A stretch of DNA of 64,000 bases from Comamonadaceae bacterium (GTDB lineage Bacteria > Pseudomonadota > Gammaproteobacteria > Burkholderiales > Burkholderiaceae_C), in contig CANCLK010000006.1 of the NCBI GenBank assembly GCA_947378785.1, positions 1 through 64,000 on the forward strand, in the 5' to 3' direction. Shown one piece after another: positions 9,365 to 18,183 of the stretch (within the stretch, counting starts at the first letter, position 1; the number at the start of each line of letters is the position of its first letter). Below the pieces are notes generated by a model, which saw only the letters and a list, made by a program, of their open reading frames with translations, had not been told where the DNA came from and did not search any database. The translations under genes were made by a program, and so were the position numbers.

Positions 9365-11206
9365 TTAAAACACAAAGCCAACGCTGACGTGGAGCCGAAC
9401 CTGCTGGGTTTTCACGCCGTAGGCCAGATCAATTTGCAGGGGACCGATCGGGCTCTTCCACCTTGCGCCGGCACCCACGCCGACGGCGATATGGCGCTGC
9501 AGATCCGCCGCGCTGTCCGCCACATTGCCAGCGTCAACGAAGAGGGTGCTTTCCCAATCGGTCGGCAAGCCACCGCTCAAAATCGGCCGTTGCCACTCGG
9601 CGCTGGCGACGGCCATGTAGTGACCGGGGCCGGTGCTGCCATTGGGCAAGGCGATGCCAATGTCGCGCAGCCCGTAGCCGCGCACGGTGGTGTCGCCGCC
9701 GGTGCGAAACAGCTGGGTCGCCGGCATGGCCGCATCGTTGGCGACCACCACCGCGCCGCCTTCTGCGCGCATGGCAATGCGGCCGCGCTCGAGTGGTGCG
9801 ATGCCCAGCCAGCGGCCAACCGCACGCACAAAAGGTTGGCGGTTCGATCCCATCGTGGTGCCGCCGCCAACGTCAAATCCGAGTCCGTAGCCGCGAGAGG
9901 GAAAGGGCAGGCTGTCAAAGTAGCGGCCGGTCCAGCCGTAGTTCAGGCTCAGCGCTGAGCCGTCGCCGAGGCGTGCGTCGTCCAGTGTGCTGGCGGTGCC
10001 GCTGGCGGTCACCGTCGCACGGTCGTATTGCAGGTAAGTGGAGCGGTCGATACGGTCACCGATTTGGACTTGTCCGAAGCGCAGGGTTTGCGCATCGGTG
10101 ACCAATTCGTTGTCGTCCAGCCGCGAGACGCGAGCCAGCGTGACCCAGCGCCAGTTGTCGGCATCGGGCAGGGACGTCCATTCGGTCTGCGCCAGCGGGA
10201 GTTTTTTGTCCAGTTGCAGCTTGGTCACAGCCCGCCAGTCAAGACCGGGTATGCGGTTGTGCGTGTGTTCGATCGAGGCACGCGGTCCGGTGTCGGTGGT
10301 CAGGCCGACGCCGAGCACGACTTTTTGCAGCTTGGCTTCGCGCACCTGCACGGTGACCGGTGCGGCATTGGGGTCGCTGTCCGGGTCGACCAGCACATAG
10401 GCTGAATCAAAGTACCCGCTGCCGGCCAGTCGTTGCTGGGCTTCAACGAGTTTACGCTGGTCGTAAATATCGCCGGGATTCAAGCGCGCCAGACGCGGCA
10501 CCAGCACCGGGTCGTAGCGCTCGAGGCCACTGACCTTGAGCGCGCCCAAGCGGTAGAGTGGGCCGGAGTCCAGTTCTAGGGTGAGCGTGGCTGCGTGTGA
10601 AGGCGGGTCAATGTCTGCGAGGCTGTATGAAATTTTTCCTGCTGGGTAACGCCGTGCCACCAGTTGCCGCAGTGCTTGCGTCTTGGCGGCGTCCCAGCCG
10701 TCTTGTGTGAAAGGCTGGTCGGATGGCAAGCGCCAGCTGAGCTTGATGCTGTCTCGCTGCCTCGCGGCATCTGCATCGAGAGAGGTCGCAATATCACCCT
10801 TGAAGCGCAGCTCGGATTGCACTGTGCGGGTAGCCTCTCCAAGCTCGACCTTGATCAGAATAGTGGGCGCTGTCGGTTGTGTCGGTTGTGTCGGCGGGCT
10901 GTCGGCTGCACTCCGGCTGATTTGAACGTCCGGGCTGAAATAGCCCAAAGTGCCAAGCAGATTGCGCACATCACTGTCGGCCAGCACGATGAGCCGAGCC
11001 AGTTCAGCGTCTTCTAGGTCGGTCACGGCGCGGTAGCGCTGGAGTTGCAGATGGCGCTCAAGCAAGTCGCGTATGTTCGCCGGCGCTTCGATGCGAATGT
11101 CGAATGAGTTGGTATTGGCGCTGGCCTGGCTGATCAGTGCTGTCCACAGCGCTATGGCGCTGACAACAGTGGAGAAAGAAAAGCGGCGTAGTTTGTCGAA
11201 TGTCAC
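9365..11206 (-). CDS. tamA: Outer membrane protein TamA (Omp85 family, POTRA + beta-barrel)
   Basis: 613 aa, signal peptide, POTRA-like repeats, FRTGGDTTVRGYGLRDIG and C-terminal barrel ending in ...VSVGFVF. Confidence 0.9.
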   Translation of the reverse strand: MTFDKLRRFSFSTVVSAIALWTALISQASANTNSFDIRIEAPANIRDLLERHLQLQRYRAVTDLEDAELARLIVLADSDVRNLLGTLGYFSPDVQISRSAADSPPTQPTQPTAPTILIKVELGEATRTVQSELRFKGDIATSLDADAARQRDSIKLSWRLPSDQPFTQDGWDAAKTQALRQLVARRYPAGKISYSLADIDPPSHAATLTLELDSGPLYRLGALKVSGLERYDPVLVPRLARLNPGDIYDQRKLVEAQQRLAGSGYFDSAYVLVDPDSDPNAAPVTVQVREAKLQKVVLGVGLTTDTGPRASIEHTHNRIPGLDWRAVTKLQLDKKLPLAQTEWTSLPDADNWRWVTLARVSRLDDNELVTDAQTLRFGQVQIGDRIDRSTYLQYDRATVTASGTASTLDDARLGDGSALSLNYGWTGRYFDSLPFPSRGYGLGFDVGGGTTMGSNRQPFVRAVGRWLGIAPLERGRIAMRAEGGAVVVANDAAMPATQLFRTGGDTTVRGYGLRDIGIALPNGSTGPGHYMAVASAEWQRPILSGGLPTDWESTLFVDAGNVADSAADLQRHIAVGVGAGARWKSPIGPLQIDLAYGVKTQQVRLHVSVGFVF

Positions 11207-11222
11207 GCGGGCAAGTTTACGG

Positions 11223-12434
11223 TCACTTGGTCAGCAGACGCATGGCTTCTTCAAGGCCTTTGAGTGTCAAGGGGTACATCCGGTTGCTGACCAGTTGTTG
11301 CATCACGGCGATGCTTTGTCGGTATTGCCAGACACCTTGGGGTTCGGGGTTGATCCAAGCGAATTTCGGGAAGGCGCTGGTCAAACGCTGTATCCATTCA
11401 GCGCCGCTTTCTGCGTTGTTGTATTCCACGCTGCCACCAGGCTGAAGAATTTCGTAAGGGCTCATGGTGGCGTCGCCGATAAAGATGAGCTTGTAGTCTT
11501 TGTTGTACTTGCGGATGATGTCCAACGTGGCAAATTTTTCACTGAAGCGGCGGCGGTTGTTCTTCCACATGAAGTCATAGACGCAGTTGTGAAAGTAATA
11601 AAACTCTAGGTGTTTGAACTCGGACTTACTGGCTGAGAACAACTCTTCGACGCGAGCGATGTGCTCGTCCATGGTGCCGCCCACATCCATCAGCAGCAGC
11701 ACTTTCACGTTGTTGTGACGCTCGGGCACCATCTTGATGTCGAGCCAGCCGGCATTCGCTGCGGTGGACTTGATGGTGTCGTCGAGGTCTAGCTCTTCAG
11801 CGCTGCCTTGGCGGGCAAATTTACGCAGCCGTCGCAGCGCCACCTTGATGTTGCGTGTGCCGAGTTCTTGCGAGTCGTCGTAGTCTTTGTAGGCGCGTTG
11901 GTCCCACACTTTGACGGCACTTCTGTTGCGGCTTTTTTCCTGTCCGATCCGGATGCCTTGCGGATTGAAACCATTCGCTCCAAAGGGTGATGTACCGCCG
12001 GTGCCAATCCATTTGCTGCCGCCTTCGTGGCGTTCCTTCTGTTCTTCAAAACGCTTTTTCAGCGTTTCCATGAGCTCGTCCCAGCCCATCTTCTCGATCT
12101 TTGCCTTGTCTTCGGCGCTGAGCTCAAGCTCCAAGTTTTTGCGCAGCCATTCGAGCGGAATGTCCTTGGTGAAGTCGGCGACCATCTCGACGCCTTTGAA
12201 GTAGGCGGCGAAGGCGCGGTCGAACTTGTCGTAGTGTTTTTCGTCCTTCACCAGCACGGTGCGGCTCAGGTAATAAAAATCATCAATCTTGTAAGCGCCT
12301 TCGCCAGACGGATCGGCGTCGCCGCTGTTCGGCCCGACCACGCCGGCCTTCAGCGCTTCCAGCAGCGTCAGGTATTCCTTGACCGACACCGGCAACTTGG
12401 CCGAGCGCAAGGTGTAAAAAAAATCAATCAGCAT
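11223..12434 (-). CDS. VWA domain-containing protein (CoxE-like)
   Basis: KVLLLMDVGGTMDEHIARVEELFSASKSEFKHLEFYYFHNCVYD; adjacent to a MoxR ATPase. Confidence 0.88.
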   Translation of the reverse strand: MLIDFFYTLRSAKLPVSVKEYLTLLEALKAGVVGPNSGDADPSGEGAYKIDDFYYLSRTVLVKDEKHYDKFDRAFAAYFKGVEMVADFTKDIPLEWLRKNLELELSAEDKAKIEKMGWDELMETLKKRFEEQKERHEGGSKWIGTGGTSPFGANGFNPQGIRIGQEKSRNRSAVKVWDQRAYKDYDDSQELGTRNIKVALRRLRKFARQGSAEELDLDDTIKSTAANAGWLDIKMVPERHNNVKVLLLMDVGGTMDEHIARVEELFSASKSEFKHLEFYYFHNCVYDFMWKNNRRRFSEKFATLDIIRKYNKDYKLIFIGDATMSPYEILQPGGSVEYNNAESGAEWIQRLTSAFPKFAWINPEPQGVWQYRQSIAVMQQLVSNRMYPLTLKGLEEAMRLLTK

Positions 12435-12639
12435 GGCGGTTGCGCCAGCGTCGCGCTATTTGCAGGCCCAGTCCGCCGCCGATGCCGACCAGCACGATGC
12501 CCACAATACTGCTGTTGCTGTAGCCGGGATCGAAGATGTCCAGGCCAAGCAAGTGACCTGCCCAATAACCGATCAAAGCACCACCGATAAAACCGATGGC
12601 ATCTGACAGGCCTTCTTTCAGCATTGATTTGGGATTCAT
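12424..12639 (-). CDS. Small membrane protein (glycine-rich)
   Basis: 71 aa with two hydrophobic glycine-rich segments, between the VWA and MoxR genes; coding status from ORF and context only. Confidence 0.5.
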   Translation of the reverse strand: MNPKSMLKEGLSDAIGFIGGALIGYWAGHLLGLDIFDPGYSNSSIVGIVLVGIGGGLGLQIARRWRNRHAD

Positions 12640-12675
12640 GTGACCAACTCTCCAAGTGACTAAAGAAGGCGCAGA

Positions 12676-13518
12676 CTACCGGTTTTGGCGTTGCATGAAC
12701 ACCAGTTTTTCAAACAGCGTCACATCTTGCTCGTTCTTCAGCAGCGCACCCACCAGCGGTGGCACCGAGACTTTGTTGTCTTGGCTTTGCAGCACATCGA
12801 GTGAAATGTCTTCTGCCACCAGCAGTTTGAGCCAGTCCAACAGTTCACTGGTCGACGGTTTTTTCTTCAAGCCGGGCAGGTTGCGCACATCGTAGAACGT
12901 CTTCATGGCGGCAGCGAGTAATTCTTTTTTCAGGCCCGGGACATGCACGTCGACGATTTTTTTCATGGTCTCCGCATCCGGAAACTTGATGTAGTGAAAA
13001 AAGCACCTGCGCAGAAATGCGTCGGGCAGTTCTTTCTCGTTGTTTGAGGTGATGAAGACCAGCGGCCGGTGTTTGGCTTTGATCAATTCGCGGGTTTCGT
13101 AGCAGTAGAACTCCATGCGGTCGATCTCGCGCAGCAAGTCATTTGGAAATTCAATGTCGGCCTTGTCGATTTCGTCGATCAGCAGCGCCACGGGTTGGTC
13201 CGCGGTGAAAGCTTGCCACAAGACACCCTTGAGGATGTAGTTGTGAATGTCTTTCACCTTCTCGTCGCCCAACTGCGAGTCGCGCAGGCGGGAGACGGCA
13301 TCGTATTCGTACAGACCTTGTTGCGCCTTGGTGGTCGATTTGATGTGCCACTGCAGCAGCGGCAGCTTGAGCGCCTCGGCCACTTCCTCCGCCAACATGG
13401 TTTTGCCGGTGCCGGGTTCGCCCTTGACCAGCAGCGGCTTGCGCAGCGTAGCGGAGGCGTTCACGGCCAGCATCAGGTCTTCAGTGGCGACGTAGTTTTG
13501 GGAGCCTTGAAATTTCAT
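12676..13518 (-). CDS. MoxR-type AAA+ ATPase
   Basis: GEPGTGKTMLAEEVAEAL Walker A, VALLIDEIDKAD Walker B; start at MKFQGSQNYVATE. Confidence 0.92.
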   Translation of the reverse strand: MKFQGSQNYVATEDLMLAVNASATLRKPLLVKGEPGTGKTMLAEEVAEALKLPLLQWHIKSTTKAQQGLYEYDAVSRLRDSQLGDEKVKDIHNYILKGVLWQAFTADQPVALLIDEIDKADIEFPNDLLREIDRMEFYCYETRELIKAKHRPLVFITSNNEKELPDAFLRRCFFHYIKFPDAETMKKIVDVHVPGLKKELLAAAMKTFYDVRNLPGLKKKPSTSELLDWLKLLVAEDISLDVLQSQDNKVSVPPLVGALLKNEQDVTLFEKLVFMQRQNR

Positions 13519-13616
13519 GTTGCGTTGGAATGAAAGTGGATGGGGGGATTGTGCAGGGAGGCTGTGACTCGCAGCTATATAATCTGGGGTAGTTTTACGA
13601 TGAATTTCAACAGATT

Positions 13617-14291
13617 GTGCGCGCAAAAATGATTAAGCTGCTCCCCACTATTCTCGCTCTGGCCGTCTCGTTCGTGAGTTTCACGGCCCAAGCTCAGGAC
13701 ATCACAGGCAACGCCCAAGCCGGCCAGAAGATCAATGCCATGTGTATTGGCTGTCACGGTATCAAAGGCTACCAAGCCAGCTTTCCGGAAATCTACAAAG
13801 TGCCGATGATTTCTGGTCAAAATGCCAAGTACATTGTTTCGGCTTTGAGCGCCTACAAAAAAGGCGAACGCAAGCACCCGACCATGCGCGGTATCTCCGA
13901 AAGCTTGACCGACCAGAACATGGCTGATCTCGCGGCTTATTACAGCGGTCATGGCTTGGTCGAGGGCCAGTTGGCACCCAAAGAAGTCAAAGCGCCTAGT
14001 GTTGAGGTGGCTGCTCTGTTGGGTAAAGCCAATTGCGCGTCTTGCCACGGTGCCAATTTCAGCATGCCGATTGACCCCGCTTATCCCAAAATTGGTGGTC
14101 AACATGCTGACTACCTGTACGTGGCGCTAAAAGGCTACAAAACCATCGATAACGCCAAAGTCGGTCGTGCCAACCCGATCATGGCCAGCATGGCCAAGCA
14201 GTACAGCAACGCTGAACTCAAGCTGTTGGCAAACTACATCTCTTCCGTTCAGGGCGACGTCAAAGTCGTGCCACAAAGCCGCTTCCGCTGA
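13617..14291 (+). CDS. Cytochrome c4-like diheme protein
   Basis: Signal peptide, CIGCHGIKGYQASFPEIYKVP and CASCHGANFSMP; start may be 13629. Confidence 0.9.
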   Translation: MRAKMIKLLPTILALAVSFVSFTAQAQDITGNAQAGQKINAMCIGCHGIKGYQASFPEIYKVPMISGQNAKYIVSALSAYKKGERKHPTMRGISESLTDQNMADLAAYYSGHGLVEGQLAPKEVKAPSVEVAALLGKANCASCHGANFSMPIDPAYPKIGGQHADYLYVALKGYKTIDNAKVGRANPIMASMAKQYSNAELKLLANYISSVQGDVKVVPQSRFR

Positions 14292-14322
14292 AGTTGACTC
14301 TGGCGGGCTTGACGGTCCACCC

Positions 14323-14360
14323 CATGCAAAAAGCCGCTCCTATAAGCGGCTTTTTGCATG
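14323..14360 (+). terminator. Rho-independent terminator after the cytochrome c4-like gene
   Basis: Perfect 16-bp inverted repeat CATGCAAAAAGCCGCT / AGCGGCTTTTTGCATG with 6-nt loop; A/T tracts allow bidirectional function. Confidence 0.85.
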
Positions 14361-14662
14361 GAGCGTTGGGTTTTGATCATTTTCAATTCCCGTTTTGTTG
14401 TGAAGCTGAACTCTTTGGGGAATAAGGACCTTGTGAATCAATCCATTGCTCATGCCGAACTCATCGCTTCTTTCAGAAGGGCGGAGGTAGATGCGTGTCA
14501 CAAATTCGGATTGATCCAAGCGGTTGAAAAAAAGGGGCCTAAGGCCATTCAGGTGGCCGTCGAAACCGCTGCTAAGGCTGCAAAACGCAGGGATTCATTT
14601 GCCAAAAAATTGAATGCTCTGGGTGTCAACCCCAATGATTAAGCGGCGCACTGTGCGTTGGC

Positions 14663-15097
14663 TTAATCTCTTGTGGCGTGGCGTTGCACGCAGTCGATGT
14701 AGGCCGCGCCGTCTGGTGGGCGACCGGCGCGCTGGCTTTCCCAGACCATCTGGCCTAGGCAGTCCATGGTTTCGTGGTGGGCTGTGTGCAGCGAGTTGCG
14801 GCGGGCGGTGAGTAATTCAACGGCTTGGCGGATGCCGCGTGGCTGGTCAATCGAGCATTGTTCGCTGATCGTCAGGTGCATCGACAAATGCAAAAAGGGA
14901 TTAGTCTTGCCGCTTTCGACGTCATACATTTTGGCGATGGCGGCTTCCGCATCGGCAAAGTCCTGATGGTATTCAGGGTGCTCGTCGATCCACTGGCTGA
15001 CGATGGTTTCCATGGCGTCGAGGGGTGCGCTAGCCAAGGATTTAGCATAGACCGCACAGAAGAAGGTGCGGACATCTGATTGAGAAGGCGTGAACAT
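14663..15097 (-). CDS. DUF1841 family protein
   Basis: 144 aa MFTPSQSDVRTFFCAVYAKSLASAPLDAMETIVSQWIDEHPEYH...; resembles the DUF1841 family. Confidence 0.75.
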   Translation of the reverse strand: MFTPSQSDVRTFFCAVYAKSLASAPLDAMETIVSQWIDEHPEYHQDFADAEAAIAKMYDVESGKTNPFLHLSMHLTISEQCSIDQPRGIRQAVELLTARRNSLHTAHHETMDCLGQMVWESQRAGRPPDGAAYIDCVQRHATRD

Positions 15098-15137
15098 GGC
15101 TAAAGCGTAGCACGGGCTTTGGTCGTCATTTCCATCG

Positions 15138-15551
15138 TCACTTTGGGGTCGCGGTGAACGGGTTCAGCACGCTCACACCAAAGCTCTTGAAGTCCGTCAC
15201 GTTTCGAGTGACCACCGTGAGCTTGCGTACTTTCGCTGTGGCCGCAATCATGGCGTCTTCATAGAGCGTGTCGGATGTTTTGTGCATCAGTCGAGCCCAC
15301 GCCCTGAATGTCAGCGCATCCATTGGCAGCACGTTGAATGAGCTAGAGAGGAGTGCGAGCCATTGTTCAAGCTCTGTCGCCTTTGACTCGTCTTGTTCTC
15401 GGGTCAACTCAATACCGGCTTGAATTTCGCCAATCGTGACCGCCGAAATATGCAGGTCTGCGTCTGGGATGCCTTGAATCCACTGCACTACTGCGCCGTG
15501 CGGCTTTAGTTTGCGAAGTTCCGAGACGACATTCGTGTCAAGCAAATACAT
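15138..15551 (-). CDS. PIN-domain toxin, VapC/FitB-like
   Basis: MYLLDTNVVSELRKLKPHGAVVQWI...DALTFRAWARLMHKTSDTLYEDAMIAATAKVRKLTVVTRNVTDF; PIN acidic residues and partner antitoxin. Confidence 0.9.
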   Translation of the reverse strand: MYLLDTNVVSELRKLKPHGAVVQWIQGIPDADLHISAVTIGEIQAGIELTREQDESKATELEQWLALLSSSFNVLPMDALTFRAWARLMHKTSDTLYEDAMIAATAKVRKLTVVTRNVTDFKSFGVSVLNPFTATPK

Positions 15552-15556
15552 CGTGC

Positions 15557-15814
15557 TTACCGCAGCAGGGTGGGTGCGCGCCGTCGAGCCCGGCCCCTGT
15601 CAGGGGCCAGCGTTTCGGTCCGCCCTTGATTTGACAGCAGCAGTTCCTTCAGCGAAGGTTGCGCAGAGGCTCGCAATCGGCGCCACTCGTCAGCAGGAAC
15701 CAAAACCGCAGCTTCGGCACCTCTTTTGGTGACCATCTGCGGCCCTTCAGTCAAGCACCTTTCAAGGAACTCGCTGAACCGAGCCTTTGCGTCCTGTACG
15801 GGCCAAGATTGCAT
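15557..15814 (-). CDS. Phd/YefM-type antitoxin
   Basis: MQSWPVQDAKARFSEFLERCLTEGPQMVTKRGAEAAVLVPADEWRRL; directly upstream of the PIN toxin. Confidence 0.9.
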   Translation of the reverse strand: MQSWPVQDAKARFSEFLERCLTEGPQMVTKRGAEAAVLVPADEWRRLRASAQPSLKELLLSNQGRTETLAPDRGRARRRAPTLLR

Positions 15815-15828
15815 AAATTCTCCCTTAG

Positions 15829-15864
15829 TTGATCAGTTATCTGACCAGTTAGCTGACTAGTTTA
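15829..15864. promoter_or_regulatory. Putative toxin-antitoxin autoregulatory operator: three imperfect 12-bp tandem repeats
   Basis: TTGATCAGTTAT / CTGACCAGTTAG / CTGACTAGTTTA immediately upstream of the antitoxin gene. Confidence 0.55.
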
Positions 15865-15878
15865 ACGCCAAAGCAGAA

Positions 15879-16694
15879 TCAGGCGCGTTTCACAGCCAGC
15901 AGCTTTGAAATAGTCTTGGCCGCAGCCAGCAGTGCTGGCAACATGCTGTCTTGCATGATCTTGGCGCTGGTGCGGTTGGCTTGGCCGCTGATGTTGAGCG
16001 CCGCCACGGTGCGGCCTTCCCGATTGGTCACAGGCGCAGCGAGTGACACCAGCCCTTCTTCCAGCTCCTGATTGACCAGCGACCACCCTTGCTTGCGGGT
16101 GGCTTGTACCTTGGCCAGCAGCTCGTTGACGTCGGTCATCGTGTGTCGCGTCAAGGCTTTGCGGTCACTCGCTTGCAAGCGGCTCAGCACCTCGTCGTCA
16201 GGCAGGCCCGCCAGTAGCACCCGGCCCAGTGAGGTGCAGTAGGCCGGCAAACGTGATCCGACGCCCAGACTGATGCTCATGATTTTGTGGGTCGGTACCC
16301 GCAACACATAAATAATGTCGGTGCCTTCCAGCACGGCTGCGGAGCATGACTCCTTGACCTCATCGACCAAGGCTTCCATGATGGGTTCGGCCAAGTTCCA
16401 GATAGGCATCGATGACAAGTAGGCGAAGCCGAGGTCAAGAATGCGTGGCGTCAGGGTGAACAACTTGCCATCGGTTTCGACGTAACCAAGGCTTTGCAGG
16501 GTCAGCAAAATGCGTCTGGCGCCAGCCCGTGTGAGCTCGCTGCGGCCAGCGACTTCGGTCAGTGTTTGCCGAGGTGACTCGGCACTGAAGGAGCGGATGA
16601 CTTGCAGGCCGCGCGCAAAAGACTGCACGTAACTGTCGCCCGGGCTTGGGGTTTGGGCGGGGCTGGAAAGCGGGTTGGATGAGCTGATTGCCAT
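15879..16694 (-). CDS. IclR family transcriptional regulator (PcaR/PobR-like)
   Basis: SYVQSFARGLQVIRSFSAESPRQTLTEVAGRSELTRAGARRILLTLQSLGYVETDGKLFTLTPRILDLGFAYLSS; divergent from pcaIJF. Confidence 0.9.
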   Translation of the reverse strand: MAISSSNPLSSPAQTPSPGDSYVQSFARGLQVIRSFSAESPRQTLTEVAGRSELTRAGARRILLTLQSLGYVETDGKLFTLTPRILDLGFAYLSSMPIWNLAEPIMEALVDEVKESCSAAVLEGTDIIYVLRVPTHKIMSISLGVGSRLPAYCTSLGRVLLAGLPDDEVLSRLQASDRKALTRHTMTDVNELLAKVQATRKQGWSLVNQELEEGLVSLAAPVTNREGRTVAALNISGQANRTSAKIMQDSMLPALLAAAKTISKLLAVKRA

Positions 16695-16724
16695 GGCGCC
16701 TGGAATCTCCTAAAATTCATTATA

Positions 16725-16751
16725 CGAACATTTGTTCTTATGTCGAACAAA
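16725..16751. promoter_or_regulatory. Putative IclR/PcaU-type operator (palindrome plus direct repeat of CGAACAWW)
   Basis: CGAACATTTGTTCTTATGTCGAACAAA between the IclR gene and pcaI; TTTGTTC (16731-16737) and GAACAAA (16745-16751) are perfect inverted copies. Confidence 0.5.
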
Positions 16752-16787
16752 TAAAGTCTGTCAATCTAGAAATCTGGAGCTGTTTGA

Positions 16788-17489
16788 ATGATCAACAAAA
16801 TTGCCCCGTCCATCACCGCGGCCTTGGCCGAGGTGAAAGATGGTTCCACCGTGATGATTGGTGGTTTCGGTACCGCCGGCATTCCCAACGAGCTGATTGA
16901 TGGGTTGATTGCCCAAGGCGCGAAGGACCTCGTCATCGTCAATAACAACGCCGGCAACGGCGAAAGCGGTCTGGCTGCTTTGCTCAAAGCTGGGCAAGTG
17001 CGCAAGGTCATTTGCAGCTTTCCGCGGCAAGCCGATAGCCACATTTTTGACGCGCTCTATCGCAGCGGAAAAATCGAATTAGAACTCGTGCCACAGGGCA
17101 ATTTGGCTGAGCGCATCCGAGCCGCAGGCGCTGGCGTTGGCGCCTTTTTCTCACCCACGGGCTATGGCACAGAGTTGGCCAAGGGCAAAGAAACCCGCGA
17201 GATCAACGGCAAGTTTTATGTGCTCGAAATGCCGATTTATGGCGATGTGGCATTGATCAAAGCAGAGAGCGGCGACCGCTGGGGCAACTTGCTTTACCGC
17301 AAGGCTGCACGCAACTTTGGACCGGTGATGGCGACCGCCGCCAAGATGACTGTGGCCACCGTGCATGAGATCGTTGAGTTGGGCGAACTTGACCCGGAGA
17401 ACATCGTCACACCAGGCATTTTCGTCAGCAAAATTGTGAAGATTGATCGCGTCGCCACCGAGGCCGGCGGTTTTAAAAAGGCGGCATGA
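16788..17489 (+). CDS. pcaI: 3-oxoadipate CoA-transferase subunit A
   Basis: MINKIAPSITAALAEVKDGSTVMIGGFGTAGIPNELIDGLIAQGAKDLVIVNNNAGNGE. Confidence 0.9.
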   Translation: MINKIAPSITAALAEVKDGSTVMIGGFGTAGIPNELIDGLIAQGAKDLVIVNNNAGNGESGLAALLKAGQVRKVICSFPRQADSHIFDALYRSGKIELELVPQGNLAERIRAAGAGVGAFFSPTGYGTELAKGKETREINGKFYVLEMPIYGDVALIKAESGDRWGNLLYRKAARNFGPVMATAAKMTVATVHEIVELGELDPENIVTPGIFVSKIVKIDRVATEAGGFKKAA

Positions 17490-18148
17490 CCATGAGCAAC
17501 AGTAGCTATCAAAAACGCAGCAAAGAGCAACTGGCCCAGCGTGTGGCCCAAGACATTCATGACGGTGCCTACGTCAACCTCGGCATTGGCATGCCGACAC
17601 TGGTGGCGAACCATTTGCCAGCAGGCATTGAAGTGATTCTGCAAAGCGAAAACGGCATTCTGGGCATGGGCCCGGCGCCTGCAGCGGGCCAAGAAGATTA
17701 CGACCTGATCAACGCCGGCAAACAGCCCGTGACACTGCTGGCAGGCGGTGCGTATTTTCACCACGCAGACAGCTTCAGCATGATGCGCGGCGGGCACTTG
17801 GACATTTGCGTTCTGGGTGCTTTCCAGGTCAGCGCAACGGGTGATCTAGCGAACTGGCACACCGGCGAAAAAGACGCCATTCCCGCCGTTGGTGGTGCGA
17901 TGGACCTCGCGATCGGTGCCAAGCAGACGTGGGTGATGATGGATTTGCTGACCAAAAAAGGCGAGAGCAAAGTCGTCAGCCAGTGCAGCTACCCGATCAC
18001 CGGCATTGCTTGCGTCAAGCGGATTTATTCCGAGCTGGCCACACTCGAATGCACGCCCAAAGGCTTGTTGCTGATCGACATGGTGGACGGGCTGACGCAC
18101 GCCGAACTTGAAAAAATGCTCGGCCTGCCGATCGCCGTAGCCGCCTGA
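17486..18148 (+). CDS. pcaJ: 3-oxoadipate CoA-transferase subunit B
   Basis: AYVNLGIGMPTLVANHLPAGIEVILQSENGILGMGPAP; overlaps pcaI. Confidence 0.9.
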   Translation: MTMSNSSYQKRSKEQLAQRVAQDIHDGAYVNLGIGMPTLVANHLPAGIEVILQSENGILGMGPAPAAGQEDYDLINAGKQPVTLLAGGAYFHHADSFSMMRGGHLDICVLGAFQVSATGDLANWHTGEKDAIPAVGGAMDLAIGAKQTWVMMDLLTKKGESKVVSQCSYPITGIACVKRIYSELATLECTPKGLLLIDMVDGLTHAELEKMLGLPIAVAA

Positions 18149-18183
18149 AAAAACAAACCATCAACATTGAAAGAAGAGACACC

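Noticed and set aside
14358-14642. 94-aa plus-strand ORF after the cytochrome c4 terminator
   Set aside because: Starts inside the terminator stem and has no recognisable family; could be a small gene with an internal GTG start (near 14431), but unsupported.
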